This document shows positions 1 to 12,094 of a stretch of DNA of 64,000 nucleotides, piece by piece (position 1 is the stretch's first letter; every line of letters begins with the position of its first letter). The stretch lies in the NCBI RefSeq assembly GCF_029867415.1, contig NC_081185.1, positions 39,316,766 through 39,380,765 on the forward strand, read 5' to 3'. The notes under the pieces were generated by a model. It saw nothing but the letters and a program-made list of their open reading frames with translations. It was not told the DNA's origin and ran no database searches. Origin of the DNA: Vicia villosa (lineage: Eukaryota > Streptophyta > Magnoliopsida > Fabales > Fabaceae). The translations under genes and the position numbers were made by a program.

Positions 1-118
1 ACAAACAATATAGAAGATGAATAAAATATAGTATCAATAAACAATAATAAAAACCAAATATAAAATCCTAGAAAATCTAAACCTAAAAGTAGGGTCGACC
101 CTAAGTTTAAGGATTAGG

Positions 119-136
119 TCCCTAGCAGAATCGCCA
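119..136 (-). other. Primer-binding site, Tat/Ogre type
   Basis: On the minus strand this reads TGGCGATTCTGCTAGGGA and lies two bases inside the LTR end at 139. It matches the PBS of the Ogre-like element at 26279-26296 except for one base (GATTC versus GACTC). It fixes the element as minus strand, with its body to the left of the window. Confidence 0.75.
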
Positions 137-1139
137 ACTGTAGCAACTGACTTTTAAATTTTAAGGAAAAGAATCGCCACCATTTATTTTTATCCTAAAG
201 GAAGGGAATTAAGTGGATTACACTATGCTCTGAGATTTTATGTTTGTGAGTCGGTTAAACGGAAGGAAGGTGTTAAGAACTCTTCGTCTCCCTTGTATTC
301 AAGGGGACTCCTTCTAGGTTTAGGTTTTTTTATATATTTAAATAAAAGATACGGTAAACGTATGTTCTCCTATATCTTAAAAAATGATTTTATTGATATT
401 TAAAGGGAATTAGGTTAAATGTCTGTTTTTTATGGTTTTACTCGCTAGGGTTTCGAAACCCTATGCCTACATATCCTCTAGTGCAATGAGGAAGTCAGAG
501 TACCGTAGTTCTTATATATTTGGTTGGTTATTTTTATGGGATTGTGTAATTGCTTTCGAACGGTCCTTTGAAATTCATTCGATTTAGAAAAAAACGTACT
601 CGTGGGCGTAGTTCGAAGTTTAGTCAAAAAGAAATTACACAATCCTTTATTTTAAAATTTATATTGATTTTGTATTATGTTAGTGAAAAAATAGTTTTAG
701 ATGTTTTGAGATTTTTAATTAAATATACTTATGATAACTAAATTAGAATTTATTAAATAACTATGGAAAAGATATATTCAAAAGTTAGTAAAAAAAAGGT
801 TTAAGTTGCTACAAAATAAATATATCCTTAAGTGTTATTTTTTTTATTAATTGTATTAAATAATAAAAATTAAAGGGAGATTTTAAAATAAAACAAATCA
901 ATTAGTTAAAAGGATATAGGGGTGTCAATTTAGAAATAAATGTGTATTAGTAAATAATTAAGCCCAAATGTCAATTTAAACCCCATAAGCCAGTGGTGTA
1001 TTTTCATTTAGGATAAGGAAAAGCAGGGTGTGGATACTACTGGGCCTAGCCCAAATGAGAAACACCTTGATCCGTTAGGATAAGGTGACATATAGTGTAC
1101 GCGTTAGCGTAGGTCCGTGAATTTAGAGCGTACAATTGA

Positions 1140-1182
1140 GATCATAGGGCTCCCAGAGTCCAGCTCTGGGGCGCTGATCATG
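1140..1182. repeat. Imperfect hairpin
   Basis: ATCATAGGGCTCCCAGAG is followed after four bases by an imperfect inverted copy (CTCTGGGGCGCTGATCAT). It could be a hairpin in the LTR transcript or a remnant terminator-like structure. No function can be assigned. Confidence 0.4.
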
Positions 1183-1581
1183 GTAAAACTAATGGATGAT
1201 TGAGGTGAGATTTTGTCCACGGGAGCATTGTAGATGCACACGTAGATAAACGGATTCTAGAATTTCCTATCATATGGCCAATATGATGCCACATGGTACG
1301 CAACAAAAAGACACGGGGGATTATACATTTCATTTTTTTCATTTTTTGTTTCATTTTCATTCATCTTTCTCTCTCACCTTCTGCTCTTATTCGCTTACTC
1401 CCATCTCAGAAAACCAGAAAAACCATATCCTATGAACCTTAATCAACAATACACCCCAAATCAAACCCTAATACCGCCAAAAAAACCTAATCAAGCCTAA
1501 ATTTGACAACAATCAAACATCAAATATCAGCAATCAAACATCAAATATCAACTAATGAATAAAAATAAGAAAGTAGAATGA

Positions 1582-3089
<1,508 letters not shown>

Positions 3090-3354
3090 ATATATATACC
3101 CCAATTTTTGATCCTAAGACCACACATCATTTGCATATCAATCATCAATCAAGACGTTTCGACTAAGAACTCTACTTGTGATGTTATGCTCAATTCATCT
3201 GCAAAGGAATCATCAAGCACCAATGTTTTTCTTGTATATGTTGTTTTACTAACCAAAATACCAAAAATATTGCCTTGTGCTTTTGTATGTTTGTGTTTTG
3301 TAGGCACCAAGTTAAAATATCCATAAAAAAGGGCATTTTTCAACATTATCCCTG

Positions 3355-3540
3355 TGCAAATCGATTTGCATAATGTGCAAATCGATTTACATAACTGATT
3401 CTGCCCCAGATTTTGCTTCTGCCATCAGTGCAAATCGATTTGCATAATGTGCAAATCGATTTACATAACTGTTTTTGCACCGGATTTTGCCTTTTTCAGC
3501 AATGCAAATAGATTTGCATAAAGTGTAAATCGATTGCACC
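3355..3540. repeat. Three pairs of TGCAAATCGATTTGCA palindromes
   Basis: Motif copies start at 3355, 3376, 3429, 3450, 3503 and 3524. The first of each of the first two pairs is a perfect 16-bp palindrome; the partner usually ends TTTACA. Each pair is spaced exactly 21 bp. The block lies 240-420 bp upstream of the TATA box at 3778. Confidence 0.9.
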
Positions 3541-3777
3541 AGTGCGAATTTTGAAGAATGAAGGCAAATTTCAGCTTTTGAAGGTGATGACATCATTTGC
3601 AAGTGTGGGAAGCATGACTTAGTTCTTATATTTGATTTCCTAAATCATTTTATCATAAACCCTCATGTGATCACATCAATACCATTGGATCATAATTTTG
3701 GCTCCAAATTCATTTACCAAACCTAAATCTATTTTCCAATCCTAACTCCAAACCACCAATAATCCCAAGCCTAAATC

Positions 3778-3788
3778 CTATAAATAGA
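3778..3788 (+). promoter_or_regulatory. TATA box of the Tat-type solo LTR
   Basis: CTATAAATAGAG followed by a C/T-rich stretch with several CTC/CTT runs, the usual layout of a plant LTR core promoter and transcript start. Confidence 0.6.
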
Positions 3789-4240
3789 GGCTTTCCCCTC
3801 TTCATTTCTCAAGCTTTGAAAGCCAAAGAAACTCTTGCTCTTTCTCTCCTCATCTCTCCCAAACCCCTCACTCAAAGCTCTTTTCTTCTTCCATAAAAAG
3901 TTAGTGAGTTACATCTTGAACCTCACTAACTTTGAGCTAAACCTTCATCTAAACACTATTTTCTTCATCAATTGTGAGAGATCAAGGCTTGTGGTTGTGT
4001 GTTCTTGAAGAAGATTCAAAGTTTGTGAAATATTTGGTAAAATTCTAGGTCCTTTCCATAATTCAAGATGTGATCCATTATTGTTTATGTTTAATGCACC
4101 TTTGGTGCAACATTGTTGAGTTTTGCTTGCTTACTTGATACATTTTCGTGCACAAATTGATCCAAGATCACAAGGTGTTTGGTTTTATGTTTAAACAAGT
4201 TTTCTTCTCTTTATTTGATGTTTTTTGAAAAGTTGTTTTG

Positions 4241-4350
4241 TGCAAATTGATTTGCATATTGTGCAAATCGATTTACATAACTGTTTTTTGCGCAGAATTT
4301 GAAAACAGAGTTATGTAAATTGATTTACACTTTGTGCCAATCAATTTGCA
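4241..4350. repeat. Two further palindrome pairs, 21-bp spacing
   Basis: Copies of the TGCAAATCGATTTGCA motif (with T/C substitutions) start at 4241, 4262, 4314 and 4335. Both pairs keep the exact 21-bp spacing seen at 3355-3540. These lie downstream of the presumed transcript start. Confidence 0.85.
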
Positions 4351-5809
4351 GCTGAGCATAATGTGTTTTTTTGCCTTTTTTTGATTTGTTCTTAGTTCTA
4401 ACTCATCTTCTACTCCCTTCTTTTGTTATTTTCTTTGAATCACAAGTTAGAGGCCTAATTTCTCTCTAATATCAATGGACTTAGGGCGTCGATAGGATGA
4501 GAATCCAAATCCGCAAAATTAAGTGATTGAAATTATGGATGAAAGGAGCTTTTGAATGTGGTTCCATCTTTTATTTCTTTTTATTTTGATCAATGAAAGT
4601 CTTTGATACCTTGAGAATTCTTATGGATTCTTGGTAAAGACTAGATCGCTACCTATTTTCTTTTCGTGCGGTATTGCTTTCGGAGAGTGATCTATATATC
4701 GCTTCTCTCGCATGCATTAGCACATAAAGTTTTGACCGGCCTCGTTGTAGGGTGATTTCTACATAAATCACTTGGCGATCTGCTTAACATAGCGCAATAT
4801 TTCGTGTCCCGAATTAAAAAAGATCAAACATGGAAGAGAGTTGTATGCGGTTGATTTATGACTTATGGAAGTTTATCGTGTAGTCGCTATGATTTTATCA
4901 AGCTTCTGATAAATTTCCATTGAATTTAAATTCGAGAACATCCTTCACTCACCATCGATCTTTACTACTAAGTTTGATAACATACTTGACAAGTTTCAAG
5001 ATGGTTATCTTTAACATCTAACAATTAACTTTAACTTCCGCATTTTATTATATTTCTCTTTATATTTCTCGCTTTATTGCTTTATTTTATCATTTCATCA
5101 TGTTTATGTTTCCGCCATTTTCTCTTTGTCCATTTAGACGTTTACATTCCGCTATTCTCTCTTTGCCCATTTGGACGTTTTGTTTATGTTTCCGCTATTT
5201 TCTTTTTGTCCACTTGGAGCATACTCTATTTTTGTGCTAAAACACTAATAAATAACAAAAATCTAAAAAACACATAAGGCCCTATGGACTATTGGTTACT
5301 ATCCCGAGCATTTTGGAGACTTGGACTTTTGGACTTAGTACCTCTGGACCCTGTTATTCTGTTGTTATTCTGTCTGTCTGGCATTGGATTGTTGTCTGTT
5401 TGTGTGTGCAGGTATTTCCTCAAAAGCCCTTGATGGTTAATTCCAAGGCATTAAGATAAGGATTTTACCCGAAAACAGCCATTACTCTGCCCGATTTTTG
5501 ATCGCGACTTTGCGTGTCTATTAGTCGGGATAACTGCAAGTGCACAGTCGTGTCGTGTAGTTTTAAAAGATATAGAATCCACAGGGACTATAAATCGACC
5601 TACCGTTATCTAAAGTTACTATGTAAAGCTAAGGCTAATGATATTTGGGTTTTTTTTATAAATGGGGAAACTAAAATCTTAAATCTAGGTAAAAATATAA
5701 TAACAAACAGATATCAGTATGTATTTCATCTAACTTAGGTGATCCGAAGTTCCATTGGCCAGATTCTAATTAAATCAAAGATCTTTACTAACTATGTTAT
5801 TTAAAAGTC

Positions 5810-6215
5810 CTCCTCTCAAACTCTCGCTCTATTGATTCAGACTACGATCCTAACTCTTAATGTACGCTTTCGCCATCCCACCAGATTTAGAAACGCTTTT
5901 TGAAAACAACATAGTTAATAAAATGCTTGTCTTATGAAGTCGTTATCTATTTAAATCTCCTAATCTCAAACTTTCGCTCTGTTGACTCAGAACATGCTAA
6001 TATCCCTAACGTACGCTTTCGCCATCCCGCTCGGGTGTAAAAACACTTTTTGGAAATAAATAAGTTCTAATTAGTTTTAATACGCTTTCGCCATCCTTAA
6101 AACTAATGTCCTATGTCTACTATCCAGTTAAAGATCTCAAACTTTCGCTCTATTGATTTTAACCTTTGACCGTCTCAACCCCTCAAACTTTCGCTCTATT
6201 GGTTTTAAGACTTAC
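5810..6215. repeat. Alternating interspersed repeats in the LTR
   Basis: Two short motifs alternate: TCAAACTTTCGCTCTATTG (about four copies near 5815, 5964, 6147 and 6186) and ACGCTTTCGCCATCC (near 5865, 6010 and 6080). The same block recurs 4837 bp to the right in the other LTR. Spacing is irregular, so this is an LTR-internal duplication, not a satellite. Confidence 0.8.
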
Positions 6216-6736
6216 TAATTAAATTAGACATACAGACCAAAAACAAGTGATATTTAATAAAACATAATTAAGCCAATTTATTTCGGATCCCTACTGTTAA
6301 CTTACTTTACATACCGATATCTAAATAAATTAGCCAGACATATTAATATGGTTAAACATGCATAAATAAATTTGGTTCATAATAATAGGCATATTAATTG
6401 GCATATAATATATCATGCAAATAAATATAAATAAAGGCGGTAAATAATAAACCTGAATAATGTTAATTGCAATTGAATCTTCGAGTACTGAACTTCCACC
6501 ACAAGTTGGCTGGATCGTTCTTCGGAATTTAAACGGTAATTGAAACAAAGAAGTAAAAGCAATAAATCTAACGTAAGGGTAGATTTATAAAAGGTTCACA
6601 ACAATTTCCGGTGTAGAAATTGTTGTGAGAAAATAAACTGTTTGAATGAAAGCAGGAAGAAAATAATAAGCACGGTACAATTTCGGCAGCACTTCGTTGG
6701 CCGAAAATTGCACACCGAGAACTGAGGTGACTGTTT

Positions 6737-6746
6737 CTATTTATAG
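6737..6746 (-). promoter_or_regulatory. TATA box, Athila-like 3' LTR
   Basis: Minus strand CTATAAATAG. The palindrome cluster (6789-6933) lies 45-190 bp upstream in the direction of transcription. Confidence 0.65.
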
Positions 6747-6788
6747 GGGAGCTTCGGCTGTTGGAATGCGTGGAAATAGGGAACTCTT

Positions 6789-6933
6789 TGGAGACGTGCG
6801 TCTCCACTTCTTCAGGGTGACCCAGCACACGACTTGAGACGTGCGTCTCAAGTGGAGGAAATGTAGGAGGAGCTGGAGACGGGCGTCTCCTCATTGGTGA
6901 CGTGGCATGGATCATTGGAGACGTGCGTCTCCA
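6789..6933. repeat. Four CG-centred palindromes in U3
   Basis: Four inverted repeats of the form GAGACG-NN-CGTCTC: 6789-6806, 6833-6852 (arms extended to CTTGAGACG/CGTCTCAAG), 6875-6890 and 6916-6933. Centres are about 45, 40 and 42 bp apart. The second is extended by compensating bases on both sides, so the symmetry itself seems to be kept. Confidence 0.92.
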
Positions 6934-7257
6934 CTTGCTTGTGTGATTTGGGCCACGCACAATTGATTACTTCGTGGGCTGACTTTGTCTCTTTGGGCCT
7001 TTGGGTCTCCTTTAGCATGGTTGAGCCTTGTTTGCACCCCCTTTTCATTTCAGCACCATTTTTCATCTTTTAGGCACAAATAGTAGTGATTTTAGCTCCA
7101 TTTCTTTCCTTTTCACAAATAGTCCTCAAAACGAACATAAAACCTAAAACAATGAAAATACTAGCATAATACCAACATAAAGCAACATAATTAAGATAAA
7201 ATAGGGAAATAGTGTATGTAAATCAAGCCAAATATGTGATACGTTTTCGTGTTATCA

Positions 7258-7270
7258 AATACCCCCACAC
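7258..7270 (-). other. Polypurine tract of the Athila-like element
   Basis: Minus strand GTGTGGGGGTATT ends directly at the 3' LTR. A similar AGTGTGGGGGAAG occurs internally near 8230, a possible second PPT-like site. Confidence 0.8.
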
Positions 7271-8617
7271 TTAAACCATTGCTTGTCCTCAAGCAATCAA
7301 CCACACGATAAAAGAAAATGATTAAGCAAGATTCGAAACAAGGGCATGACACAACTCCTAGTCATATTTGTGATAGGCAAATGTTACATTGATAGGTAGT
7401 ATATATCAACACCAAGGATACCGTGATGACACAATGTCAAAAACTCCCTCCTTATACAAACCAATTCGAATTATGCCATTATAACTCAACCTATATCTCT
7501 CGTTTTTCCTTTCACTCTTATCATTCAAGCGCAATCACATTAAGCCCGTTATCCGTACACGCACATAGTAGAGAAATCGGTTAGCGACTATGATCCTTTT
7601 CTTTTCTTTAGCACGGGGTTCTGGTTTTTAAGTGGTGCAGCCCCATTTTCCCAACTGCGGTTGCGGGGGATCGGACCGTAGTCCACCCTACCAAGCCCAG
7701 TACCAGTGACCTCTAGGCCAACCAACAGTGGGTGCTAATTATTAAATCCTTATTGGCTTAACAACCGTTGGGCTAAATGACCGGGTGAGGGTCACCTAAC
7801 TTAGAAGGCTAATCTTCAATTAAATCATTTAAAAACAGGATCATTCACTTATATTCATCCACTCCCTACGTAGTTTGTGCTTAAGATGGTGCCGACTGCT
7901 AATATAAACTACTTAAGAGCTACTTTGAAAACTTGAGCCTAAGGTCTCGACATAATGGGCATCCAAATTGATATCACATAATGAGGGGGTTTAGGGTGTC
8001 AGGACGATATCGATGTTGTTGAAACATCTCGAAGTCTTTCTAACAATGCCTAAACTGTGACAACCTCTATACTTTCAGAGTGTGTATGCCATGCGTCAAA
8101 ATTCAAATTTTTGTTGGAGGTTAAAATTTTCAAATTTTTGGGGAAATTTGATAACAACAGAAAATCATATATAAAGACTTGACAACATAACTAGAAAACA
8201 ATAAAGCAACAAATGAAAGCAGTAAAGCTTCCCCCACACTTAAACCAAACATTGTCCTCAATGTTTCGATCCAAGGTGGAGAAGAAAAGTCAGAACCTAT
8301 ATGGATGCAACCGGCGGGCTATCACAACCAAATCTGCTCCGCGTCCGGAGGAAATATCTTCTCCTATCATGCTCATCAACTGTGTCACCACCAGCAGCAA
8401 CACTCGTAGGAATGTGCATGGAGACCCATTCATCTTTGAGATGATTGTCTATAGATTTTTCGCCTAGATATGGCCGAGACGTGACAAGCGATCCATATCT
8501 TTATTATCTGCAAATTCAAACGATAAAAGGAAAACATTAAACTGAAAACTCGTGGGTTGCCTCCCACGCAGCGCTTTGTTTAACGTCAATAGCTTGACGG
8601 TTTAAGAGTGCAAGCAC
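7271..8617. other. Non-coding 3' interior of the Athila-like element
   Basis: No protein-coding signature in any frame. On the minus strand it follows the single ORF and leads to the PPT. A block at 8225-8275 repeats the CCCCCACACTTAAACCA-NN-TTGTCCTCAA pattern found beside the PPT at 7262-7300, suggesting that the 3' region was duplicated. Confidence 0.7.
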
Positions 8618-10237
8618 TCAAGGTGTTTCTTTCGAAAAAGACTTCTCGGTTGAACTTTTAGCAAATGTCGTTTTCCATGGCCATTTATCAAGCCATCTCA
8701 CATATCCCTCACCTTTTCTTTTCTTTCTTCTGTGGGGTGATTCATTCTTTTGAAATCGTGGTGGCGGTTCTGGATCGATCCTAAGTATCAGCTTTTCAAG
8801 TTCGGGCTTAGTGATATTATCCACCACCTCAAAGATTAACCTTACCCTCTTATCACTAATGATATCCTTAGTTTCATGGTCGTATAAATTTCTCTTTTTA
8901 TGCAAGACTTCAAATAAGGGTTCATTAGTGTGGATATTTTCCAATATCTTCACATACATTATGGATTTGGAGTCTACCTTATTTTCCATAAAACTTTGCG
9001 GGAAAGGAATCAGTTGGGTATAGAGAAGAGGAATAACAATAGGTGCTTCCTTCTCTATCTCTTCTACAACCTCCCTTTCAGATGGTGTTGGTGGATTTTT
9101 CTCAATCTCCACTCTTTTCTCACTAGAACTCTCCTCAACTACATTATCACTCTCCTCAGTCTCATAATCACCTTCCTCAATCTCATTATCACTCTCCTCA
9201 GGAATTTCAATTTGTTCTTCACTAATGGTTGTTTCCATATACTCCTCAAGTAAGTGTCCTAGCGACTTTTGTTCAAGTTGGGAGATTTGAGTTTCTAATG
9301 TCATGTTGTGTGTCGCGAGGGACTCAACCATAGTGGTCAGTTGCCTAAGGGTTTCATTGTTTTGAAGACTTTGTTTGATAAACTCTTGGTTTTGGACGGT
9401 TTGTGTCTCTACAAAGTGCTCCATCATGGCTTCTAATCTAGAGTGAGTTAGCGTCTCGTCGGGATCCTCCATTGATGTTTCGAAGTTAAAATTATGGGAT
9501 TCTTGAGGTTCTTCAAAGGAAGTTAGCGTTGCATTTTGTGTTTCCTCAAAGTGCTTCGTCATCATAGATTCTAGCCTAGAGAGAGTTTGTGCTTCAACGA
9601 ATTCCTCCATTAAGATTTCGAGGTTGGATTTATGATAATCTTGCGACTCCTCGAAATGTTGGACGTGGTGATCGTAGAGGCAATTCGGTTGATGATAAGT
9701 TTGCGTTGCATTGAAATCCTCTATTGATGCTTCGAGGTTAGAATTATAGGATTCTTGTGGTTCCTCGAAGTAGGTTAGCGTCGCATTTTGTGTTTCCACA
9801 AAGTTCCTTGTCATCATAGATGTTTCATTAAAATTTTCCATTATTACTTCGAGGTCGGATTTATGGGATTCTGGTGACTCCTCAAAATATTGATTATGGT
9901 GATCATAGAGGAAATTCGGTTGAGGATAGGTTTGGTTAGAATAAAATTCTTGCGTCTCCTCAAAATGTTGGGATTGGTGATTGTAAAGGGAATTCGGTTG
10001 AGGATAAGCTAATGTCGAATTGTAATCCCCAATTAATGTTTCGAGGTTTGGATTGTAGGTTTCTTGTGGTTCCTTGAAATGTTGAGATTGGGAGTTGCAG
10101 AGGTAATTTGAATGAGAATGAATTGGTGGCGCAGCATTGAAATTCTCCAATAGTATTTCGAGATCGGATTTATAGGATCCAGGTGATTCCTCGAAATACT
10201 GGGAGTAGGGGTTATAGAAAAAGTTTGGGTGATACAT
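8618..10237 (-). CDS. Uncharacterised 539-aa protein of the Athila-like element
   Basis: A long, undamaged minus-strand frame. The frame is open up to 10330, but that part reads through the PBS, so I take the Met at 10237 (MYHPNFFYNPYSQYF) as the start. The first ~250 residues are degenerate repeats around a core of Y(D/N)H..QHFEE.QE..SNLE, rich in N, Q, E, S and Y. Next is a heptad-like Leu/Met region (ETLRQLTTMVESL), then a highly acidic tract (many EE, ES and DN), a mixed region, and a basic C-terminus (RRKKRKGEG) followed by a Trp-rich segment (VRWLDKWPWKTTF). There is no zinc knuckle, protease or polymerase motif. It could be a gag-like packaging protein; I do not recognise the family. 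The frame being open fits the young age of the insertion. Confidence 0.7.
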   Translation of the reverse strand: MYHPNFFYNPYSQYFEESPGSYKSDLEILLENFNAAPPIHSHSNYLCNSQSQHFKEPQETYNPNLETLIGDYNSTLAYPQPNSLYNHQSQHFEETQEFYSNQTYPQPNFLYDHHNQYFEESPESHKSDLEVIMENFNETSMMTRNFVETQNATLTYFEEPQESYNSNLEASIEDFNATQTYHQPNCLYDHHVQHFEESQDYHKSNLEILMEEFVEAQTLSRLESMMTKHFEETQNATLTSFEEPQESHNFNFETSMEDPDETLTHSRLEAMMEHFVETQTVQNQEFIKQSLQNNETLRQLTTMVESLATHNMTLETQISQLEQKSLGHLLEEYMETTISEEQIEIPEESDNEIEEGDYETEESDNVVEESSSEKRVEIEKNPPTPSEREVVEEIEKEAPIVIPLLYTQLIPFPQSFMENKVDSKSIMYVKILENIHTNEPLFEVLHKKRNLYDHETKDIISDKRVRLIFEVVDNITKPELEKLILRIDPEPPPRFQKNESPHRRKKRKGEGYVRWLDKWPWKTTFAKSSTEKSFSKETP

Positions 10238-10311
10238 AGTAGTAAATGAAAAGAAAAAAAATGCCTTAGTCTCTACGGTGTAACAGCGAGTTACGATATC
10301 GACTTGAATAG

Positions 10312-10329
10312 TCCCCGACAACGGCGCCA
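10312..10329 (-). other. Primer-binding site, Athila type
   Basis: Minus strand TGGCGCCGTTGTCGGGGA, six bases from the LTR end at 10336. This is the PBS class common in Athila and related gypsy elements, usually attributed to tRNA-Asp. Confidence 0.85.
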
Positions 10330-11573
10330 AAAACTTGATCGCGACTTTGCGTGTCTATTAGTCGGGATAACTGCAAGTGCACAGTCGTGTCGTGTAGTTT
10401 TAAAAGATATCGAATCCACAGGGACTATAAATCGACCTACCGTTATCTAAAGTTACTATGTAAAGCTAAGGCTAATGATATTTGGGTTTTTTTTATAAAT
10501 GGGGAAACTAAAATCTTAAATCTAGGTAAAAATATAATAACAAACAGATATCAGTATGTATTTCATCTAACTTAGGTGATCCGAAGTTCCATTGGCCAGA
10601 TTCTAATTAAATCAAAGATCTTTACTAACTATGTTATTTAAAAGTCCTCCTCTCAAACTCTCGCTCTATTGATTCAGACTACGATCCTAACTCTTAATGT
10701 ACGCTTTCGCCATCCCACCAGATTTAGAAACGCTTTTTGAAAACAACATAGTTAATAAAATGCTTGTCTTATGAAGTCGTTATCTATTTAAATCTCCTAA
10801 TCTCAAACTTTCGCTCTGTTGACTCAGAACATGCTAATATCCCTAACGTACGCTTTCGCCATCCCGCTCGGGTGTAAAAACACTTTTTGGAAATAAATAA
10901 GTTCTAATTAGTTTTAATACGCTTTCGCCATCCTTAAAACTAATGTCCTATGTCTACTATCCAGTTAAAGATCTCAAACTTTCGCTCTATTGATTTTAAC
11001 CTTTGACCGTCTCAACCCCTCAAACTTTCGCTCTATTGGTTTTAAGACTTACTAATTAAATTAGACATACAGACCAAAAACAAGTGATATTTAATAAAAC
11101 ATAATTAAGCCAATTTATTTCGGATCCCTACAGTTAACTTACTTTACATACCGATATCTAAATAAATTAGCCAGACATATTAATATGGTTAAACATGCAT
11201 AAATAAATTTGGTTCATAATAATAGGCATATTAATTGGCATATAATATATCATGCAAATAAATATAAATAAAGGCGGTAAATAATAAACCTGAATAATGT
11301 AAATTGCAATTGAATCTTCGAGTACTGAACTTCCACCACAAGTTGGCTAGATCGTTCTTCGGAATTTAAACGGTAATTGAAACAAAGAAGTAAAAGCAAT
11401 AAATCTAACGTAAGGGTAGATTTATAAAAGGTTCACAACAATTTCCGGTGTAGAAATTGTTGTGAGAAAATAAACTGTTTGAATGAAAGCAGGAAGAAAA
11501 TAATAAGCACGGTACAATTTCGGCAGCACTTCGTTGGCCGGAAATTGCACACCGAGAACTGAGGTGACTGTTT

Positions 11574-11583
11574 CTATTTATAG
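11574..11583 (-). promoter_or_regulatory. TATA box, Athila-like 5' LTR
   Basis: Minus strand CTATAAATAG. This copy would drive the genomic transcript toward the ORF at 10237-8618. Confidence 0.7.
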
Positions 11584-11625
11584 GGGAGCTTCTGCTGTTG
11601 GAATGCGTGGAAATAGGGAACTCTT

Positions 11626-11770
11626 TGGAGACGTGCGTCTCCACTTCTTCAGGGTGACCCAGCACACGACTTGAGACGTGCGTCTCAAGTGGAGGAAATG
11701 TAGGAGGAGCTGGAGACGGGCGTCTCCTCATTGGTGACGTGGCATGGATCATTGGAGACGTGCGTCTCCA
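11626..11770. repeat. Palindrome cluster in the 5' LTR
   Basis: The four GAGACG-NN-CGTCTC palindromes recur at the same LTR offsets as at 6789-6933 and none is altered. Confidence 0.92.
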
Positions 11771-12094
11771 CTTGCTTGTGTGATTTGGGCCACGCACAAT
11801 TGATTACTTCGTGGGCTGACTTTGTCTCTTTGGGCCTTTGGGTCTCCTTTAGCATGGTTGAGCCTTGTTTGCACCCCCTTTTCATTTCAGCACCATTTTT
11901 CATCTTTTAGGCACAAATAGTAGTGATTTTAGCTCCATTTCTTTCCTTTTCACAAATAGTCCTCAAAACGAACATAAAACCTAAAACAATGAAAATACTA
12001 GCATAATACCAACATAAAGCAACATAATTAAGATAAAATAGGGAAATAGTGTATGTAAATCAAGCCAAATATGTGATACGTTTTCGTGTTATCA

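Larger units (their letters stand above)
3092..5498 (+). mobile_element. Tat-type solo LTR, left part
   Basis: A plus-strand LTR starts around 3092-3100 at TATACCCCAATTTTTG, a degenerate form of the Tat LTR start TGTCATACCCC. It carries palindrome pairs (3355-3540 and 4241-4350), a TATA box near 3778 and a pyrimidine-rich leader with a splice-acceptor-like TGTGTGTGCAGG near 5404. It is interrupted at 5498 by the Athila-like element and resumes at 12095; net length is about 3.3 kb, in line with the other Tat LTRs here. No internal sequence follows, so I read it as a solo LTR in a TA array. The exact 5' end is unclear because of TA slippage. Confidence 0.6.
5499..7257 (-). repeat. 3' LTR of the Athila-like element
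   Basis: On the plus strand it starts TGATCGCGACTTTGCG and ends TTTCGTGTTATCA. It contains scattered repeated units (5810-6215), four CG-centred palindromes (6789-6933) and a TATA box on the minus strand (6746-6737). Confidence 0.95.
5499..12094 (-). mobile_element. Non-autonomous Athila-like LTR retrotransposon, 6.6 kb, recent
   Basis: Two LTRs of identical length (1759 bp; 5499-7257 and 10336-12094) flank a 3078-bp interior. The ends are TG/CA and the 5-bp target duplication ATTTT is seen at 5494-5498 and 12095-12099. The PBS (10312-10329) and PPT (7258-7270) place it on the minus strand. The LTRs differ at about six positions by eye (for example near 5575, 6293, 6460, 6509, 6702 and 6753), which points to recent insertion. 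The interior has one ORF and no protease, reverse transcriptase, RNase H or integrase, so mobility must have come from another element's enzymes. The PBS type matches Athila elements. Confidence 0.93.
10336..12094 (-). repeat. 5' LTR of the Athila-like element
   Basis: Same 1759-bp sequence as 5499-7257, with about six substitutions and no indels. It carries the same palindrome cluster (11626-11770) and TATA box. Confidence 0.95.

Noticed and set aside
5514..5738. Identical 74-aa ORFs at 5514-5738 and 10351-10575, looking like a duplicated gene.
   Set aside because: They lie in the two LTRs at the same offset and on the strand opposite to the element's transcription; the identity is that of the LTRs.
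6568..7066. Minus-strand ORFs of 130 and 72 aa in the LTR (also 11405-11903).
   Set aside because: They run over the palindrome cluster and TATA region; composition follows the repeats (ETHVSS units) and they have no relatives I know.
8618..10330. Full 570-codon version of the Athila-like ORF starting at 10330.
   Set aside because: Its first residues are read through the PBS and leader; the Met at 10237 is the more plausible start.
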